Shown here piece after piece: positions 59,516-64,000 of a stretch of DNA of 64,000 nucleotides. Position numbers and translations under genes: made by a program. Position 1 is the first letter of the stretch. Each line of letters starts with the position of its first letter. Source of the stretch: Neodiprion pinetum (Eukaryota > Arthropoda > Insecta > Hymenoptera > Diprionidae); assembly GCF_021155775.2 (NCBI RefSeq), contig NC_060236.1:336001-400000 (forward strand). The letters are read 5' to 3'. The notes under the pieces are model-generated. The model saw only the letters and a program-made list of their open reading frames with translations, had not been told where the DNA came from and made no database searches.

Positions 59516-60170
59516 TGAATAGGAACCGGAGTCTACGGGATTCGAGGCTCCTTGTGTCTCCGCGATCACGTCGAGCCTCGCTCAAGCCGGAGACAGAGGC
59601 TCTAATTAGCGGCAATAATCTACGCTTTGCGATTGACGTGTGCATCGTCGAGTCTGTTGCACGTACATAACGTGCCAACCTACCTACCTGCAACGCGCAC
59701 TCTGAACCCTAATTTCTGCTGGGTTGAGTCGAGAAGAGCCCGAGAGATTGGGGGAGAAATTTGCGATGGTGTTTCACCGGGTGTTCCGAGACATACGTGT
59801 GTATTGTATATCAACGTATATTTAAAAAAATCGACAATGTTTTTTTTCAAAGTCGAAAGATTAATACTTGTAGGAAAAGGAAATGAGACGCCTGTTATAA
59901 TTTGAGCCCTTAATAATTACGTTACGTGGTTCCTGAACGCAATTTTTCATTTTCCATTTAATTAACATGCGTAAATGATTTCAGTTGTTTCTGAATTTTG
60001 CAGGTCAGTAAGTAACAAGGCGATGTGCATAAATGTCCGATATATATTCTTGTAGGGAACTTAATGCTCTATAAAAAAGGACTTTTATAATTTTTTGATA
60101 ACACAACTCTTTGAAAAGTTATTCAAGATTGAAGTTGAACTCGTGTAAGAATTTATATTTTTTTTTTCAA
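59516..60170. other. non-coding stretch
   Basis: An acceptor-like TTGTTTCTGAATTTTGCAG at about 60003 is followed by GTCAGT; the donor half is non-standard, so it is not called as a ratchet point. No recognised frame. Confidence 0.45.
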
Positions 60171-60407
60171 CTGTTAACGAGTTCTGAATCAAAATTTTGT
60201 AAAGGAGTGACGTAACGAAACGTTGAAACAAAAACTACTAATTCGAAGCTTTAGAATAACCGAAACAGATGAATTTACAAAATCTGAATTTATTAATCCT
60301 GCATTTCGGATTCACTGATTTTCAGGTTATCCTAAAGTTGCAAGTTAATGATTTTTTTGTTTTAGTTTTGCAAAATACATCAGAACGATAATTCGTTACA
60401 AACTTCA
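60171..60407. mobile_element. imperfect foldback locus of about 240 bp
   Basis: The left arm (60181-60283) matches the reverse complement of the right arm (60301-60387) through blocks GTTCTGA, ATTTTG, AAACAAAAA and CTTTAGNATAACC. The left arm carries a 16-nt insertion, and weaker pairing extends outwards to about 60171 and 60407. The apex is near 60292. AT-rich, no coding frame, no visible target duplication. Same general architecture as the loci at 53.9, 62.0 and 63.2 kb, but I see no sequence shared with them. Confidence 0.55.
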
Positions 60408-62000
60408 ACTCGACGATACGTCTATAATTAATCGAAAATCATACTCCGTATCGATATTTGTAGAAAGTCGCAAATCCGACGGCTTGATATAATGAAATGA
60501 GAAATGAAAGAGTGTAATAAAATTACCTGTCCCCAAAAATGATCAGTACCGAAGTTTTCAGTGCGTTACACGGCATGCGAAAGTTCATATTTTTACAAAC
60601 GTGCTTAAGAAATCTCTAAAGCGTCACAGTTTCGAGTGAAATTATTTGAAAATTGTTCGAATTTTAGCGCATTACGTGCCATACGCGGCGAAGGCCCGAG
60701 CACCGCAGCCATAACCTAATCCGTATTAAGACGCCCTTTGCCACCGTCTGCAACGCTAGGGTTTCGTGCCTCCGCTAGCTTACCGTAGAAATGCATATCA
60801 TCCATCCGGCATATCTGACGTGCGCACGCGAGACGCGCCCTCCTCCCCCTCCGCCCCCGGCTGCCCGTCTGCTCGCCGCCCCCGCCGCATCCTTATTAGC
60901 TTACGGGGACTTCAGGCGTCCGCTGTAATTTGCAATCCGCTCTTCGCTCCCGAGGTAAACGCGAATCTTCTTACCCACCTTCGGCCAGATCTCAGACTCT
61001 AATTATACGCGTTTGTCAGAAATTCTAGCTATGCTCGCGGCAGATGAGGAAGATGGGCCTTGACTTTATGAAAATGGAAAATAGAGATGCGGGTTAATAG
61101 GTCGGAAAACAACGATCGGTGGATTTATTTTCTTATTCGTACGAAGAGGGAAGAAAAACTAGAAACGTTCGAGATTCAGGGATCCGAATGAAAAAAGAAA
61201 ATACTCAATGATCCAATTTTTCGAATTTTATTTCAACAACAATTCCGCAAGCTGGTTGTATGAAAGAAGTCAAACGGGCTCCTCGTTCGATATCCTGTGG
61301 TTTATGGATTTGCCAATCAACCTGTGAAACCAATTTTCTCGATTCCAGCCCCTTCTTGTCTTGCTTTTAAATATTCTATTCCACAAACCAACCAAGTCTG
61401 CAATGTACATACAGACCTCTAACATCGGAATTATCGCATCGCGAGGAAGCAGAAAAACGATTATTATCGTGAACTCGTCGGCTTCTCGCTGATTACCCGT
61501 CGTCTCTTTAATTTATTTAACGCAAGAGAGCTGCATGGCAGAAATTTTTCTAAGAAGCTATGCGCGTATAATCGACCGACAAGTGTACACATGGTATACG
61601 ATAGCATATAATAATGTTATAATTATACTCTCGTAGAAAGTAAAATTCTTGAAAATTCACAACTTATGGTACAATGTTTAATACAGCCGGTCATTTTCTT
61701 TTACTGCTTCGTTTCTTGTCTACCTCGTGCCTGTGTGGTTTTTCTACTTTTGCGCTGTACGTTGAATAGCGGTTATAATTAGCGGGTTACGCCAACATGC
61801 CGTTTGTTGAAGAAACCACTTAAAATCGTCGTAAAACATAATGAAAATTGCACTAGTCACAGCGATATGTGAATGCAACATTGATTGTCTGCGGCATTCG
61901 CGATTTTTTGCATACACGCACAAGAGAATAATGATACAGACAGCGGCAGTATAATTAATCAATGAAATTCCCTCCTTGTTAGTGATTCGGAAAAAATTGT
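60408..62000. other. non-coding stretch
   Basis: A GC-rich patch at 60820-60900 lies within AT-rich DNA. No recognised gene, repeat or RNA. Confidence 0.5.
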
Positions 62001-62698
62001 AAAAGGATCCCGCAGAATCTTTATGGAAATCGACTCCCGGTTGACTAGGCTGGATTTTCAGTATGTTATATGTACATATCGTATCCTACCGATCAAAAGT
62101 TCTCACAGACGCAAGTCCCAAAAATCAATAGTTTCCAAGATACAGGCTTCGGGAGGGGGGTGTATCGATTTTTTTATGTGTACGGATTACGAGATTTTTA
62201 CGAATTACGAAGCTTCAAAAGGGGTTTGAAGTCAAATACATTACTCAATAACTGCACAGCCGATTCGCAGAGGCTCCGCACACGCGTGAAAAAAAGAACA
62301 AGCCAATTATTGCAAGAGTCGGAGGGTCTCGTTCTTCAGGCGAAGTCTGACGTTGCACCTTCTTCCGGTAATCCAGCGAGTTCATGGATGGAATCGATGC
62401 ATCGATGGAATAAGTCACAGTTTCCCGCCTATATTTGAGAATGAACCGTGCAGTTTTTTGAGATATCTGTCTGATTTCAAGTTCCCTTAAAGCTTTATAA
62501 TCCATGAAAGTCACGAAATCTGTAGGTGTAAAAAAATCAGGATACCGCTCTTCAAAAGCCTGTATCTCGGAAAATACTGATTTTTGGGGCTTGTGAGCAT
62601 GAAAATTATCGATTTGGAGGATATGTACTATAACATACTGAAAATCCGGCCAATTTGACCGGGAGCCAATTTCCCTAAGGATTCTGCGGGGTCCTTTC
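62001..62698. mobile_element. foldback element of about 700 bp with 260-bp arms
   Basis: The left arm 62001-62260 and right arm 62440-62698 are inverted copies that align end to end (ends AAAGGATCCCGCAGAATC and its counterpart; inner ends around AACTGCAC). The interior of about 180 bp (62261-62439) is unique and includes the palindrome ATCGATGCATCGAT. Translated plus and minus frames of the two arms look alike (both contain DFQYVI), because they are the same repeat in opposite orientation; this is not evidence of a protein. No transposase or clear target duplication. I infer a non-autonomous foldback transposon. Confidence 0.7.
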
Positions 62699-62846
62699 GT
62701 GCTAAATGAGTTTCGAGAATTATACAATCACTCGAGGTCGATTCGTTCGTCTTTTAAACGCTGCGTTATAAGCAATTTGCGTTGTATGTACGACATACCT
62801 ACTTTGCGCCAACTTGGTTCACCGACAGCTAAAAGCTATACGAAGG

Positions 62847-62880
62847 TATAAAAACGGCGCAAATTATTCGCAATCAGGCA
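62847..62880 (+). promoter_or_regulatory. candidate core promoter: TATA box plus Inr-like word
   Basis: GGTATAAAAAC (TATA at 62847) repeats exactly the word found at 11269-11279. An Inr-like TCAGGC at 62874-62879 places its A 29 bp after the TATA start. It lies between two foldback elements (ends at 62698 and starts at 63165). The first ATG downstream (about 62935) opens only about a dozen codons. It may drive a non-coding transcript, or be chance. Confidence 0.2.
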
Positions 62881-63164
62881 ACCTTGGCGCCGGTTTGCTA
62901 TCCGTTTCATTTCGCCGTCGCGTAACGCTGCAAATGCGCGTGTTACATTTCCGCAGGCAGTTGCAATTCGCTCCGTAGTTTTGCGCTCCAAGTTCGGTTA
63001 ACCGTCTCTCCGCGAAATTAGGCGATACGATAATATTGTGATAAGACGTGATTTCCGATTAGGGCATTTAGCGTGAGGATTTAATAAAAAAAACGTCGAT
63101 TTTCAACATTTTTTTTTACGCGGGTATTAGAAGGACAAGATCGGATTTTTACATACGGTCAGTA

Positions 63165-63660
63165 CAAAGTTTTATGAAGTTACAATTCTTTCTAAATTCC
63201 AAAATATCAATCGACAACGGTCTTGTTGTTGATAAAAAGAAACGATGTTTTTCAAAACGACCCGAATCGAATCTCAGAATCTGTTTATCCGATTTACTTG
63301 AAATTTGGACAGATCCTTAATTATATTTTCTATAAAATGGCGGGATGATTTTGAAACACGTTTATTCATTCATGTATCAAAAACGATTAGGTTCGTTCCT
63401 TTTCGCCGAGAACTGAACTTTCCTTTTATCCGGTCACTATTTTTGCAGTGTTAAACTTTTTTTTTTCAAAGTATTCGGTCATTCTGAGGGAGACGTTATA
63501 ATCAAGGACCTGTCCAACTTCCAAGTCAATTAGACGAATAGAGTTTGACATTCGATCCATACTGTTTTGAAAAACATCGTTTTTTTTGTATTACCAATAA
63601 GTCCGTTGTCAATTGATATTTTTCAATGAAACAAAAAAGCCGAAACTTCGTAAAGCCCAA
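63165..63660. mobile_element. foldback element of about 495 bp
   Basis: The left half from about 63165 aligns with the reverse complement of the right half ending about 63660. Strong blocks are ATATCAATCGACAACGG / ATATCAATTGACAACGG, AACGATGTTTTTCAAAAC in both arms, and GACAGATCCTTAATTATA / GACAGGTCCTTGATTATA. Pairing weakens towards the apex near 63410. No coding frame; the 82-codon minus frame at 63526-63774 is translation of the arm. Mean arm identity is perhaps 70 percent by eye. Non-autonomous foldback element inferred. Confidence 0.65.
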
Positions 63661-64000
63661 TGAACGTGGCAATGCGGGAGGAGATGGAAGTTTGTGAAAC
63701 AATATCTCCGCGAAAAGGGTACCTACGCAACTCGATTTATTCGCACCGTTATCGTCTTCGCTGTTCGGGTGCAATTAGACGAAACGGAAAAGTGAACAAG
63801 GCGGTGGTTGTTACGTGTTTATTGTGCGAATTGGCCGGCCGCGGCGTGCAGCAGCGGCAGGATGTCGGGGGTTAGATGAGGGGGCGGGGAGGGAAATTGG
63901 GGAATTATTATACTCCGCGAGAGAATTTCGGTCGGCTTTTCGTCCGCGGTTTGCTGTCTTGCATATTAAGCGGACATCTTCCTCGAGATATTCCTCCGGT
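63661..64000. other. non-coding end of window
   Basis: GC-richer DNA with a GGGGGCGGGGAGGG patch near 63880. A 71-codon frame (63660-63875) is unrecognised. A gene could begin here and run past the window edge, but nothing shows it. Confidence 0.4.

Noticed and set aside
59985..60010. TTTTGCAG joined to GTCAGT
   Set aside because: Good acceptor half, but GTCAGT is not a standard donor.
62245..62727. 160-codon minus frame similar to a plus frame at 62023-62229
   Set aside because: The similarity arises because the two arms of the foldback are inverted copies, not because a protein is conserved.
1..64000. CAGGTAG words (Zelda-like)
   Set aside because: I count about seven on both strands, close to chance expectation.

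Overview
This window looks like eukaryotic, very probably insect, genomic DNA with few or no complete protein-coding genes. Moderate GC with no CpG depletion, frequent mono-, di- and trinucleotide repeats, splice-like motifs, scattered foldback elements and no operon-like gene packing all point that way. The undepleted CpG and recurrent GTAGGTA/TACCTAC words are compatible with a hymenopteran such as a sawfly, but that is an inference, not an identification. Nearly all longer open frames have no recognisable domain and look like chance frames. I therefore annotate few coding features, all with low confidence, and describe the rest as non-coding.

Layout. From 1 to about 11 kb there is featureless sequence with homopolymers, a GC-rich block at 6.8-7.3 kb and a degenerate TCCTTGAA array at 10.1 kb. 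A compact TATA box / short ORF / AATAAA unit lies at 11.27-11.62 kb. From 11.6 to 25 kb there are isolated splice-like signals, a degenerate ACTTCA array and what looks like the 3' tail of a minus-strand non-LTR retrotransposon. At 25.39 kb and again at 55.02 kb, both on the plus strand, a 3' splice site is fused directly to a 5' splice site. This is the arrangement of recursive-splicing ratchet points, and the simplest reading is that much of the window is one or more giant introns of a plus-strand gene. A candidate short first coding exon with a consensus donor lies at 41.64 kb, and a candidate terminal coding exon at 58.59 kb. The longest open frame (50.28-51.11 kb) begins with a membrane-protein-like segment resembling the TM4-TM6 part of an insect gustatory receptor. 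It has no visible remaining exons and may be a relic.

The most distinctive content is a set of foldback (inverted-repeat) loci at 35.4, 42.7, 53.9, 60.2, 62.0 and 63.2 kb. Five are imperfect palindromes of roughly 240-700 bp. The sixth, at 42.69-42.82 kb, is a near-perfect 55-bp hairpin. Its arm differences are mostly G:U-compatible if the minus strand is transcribed, which fits selection on, or a recent origin of, a minus-strand hairpin RNA. Three of the six sit in the last 4 kb.
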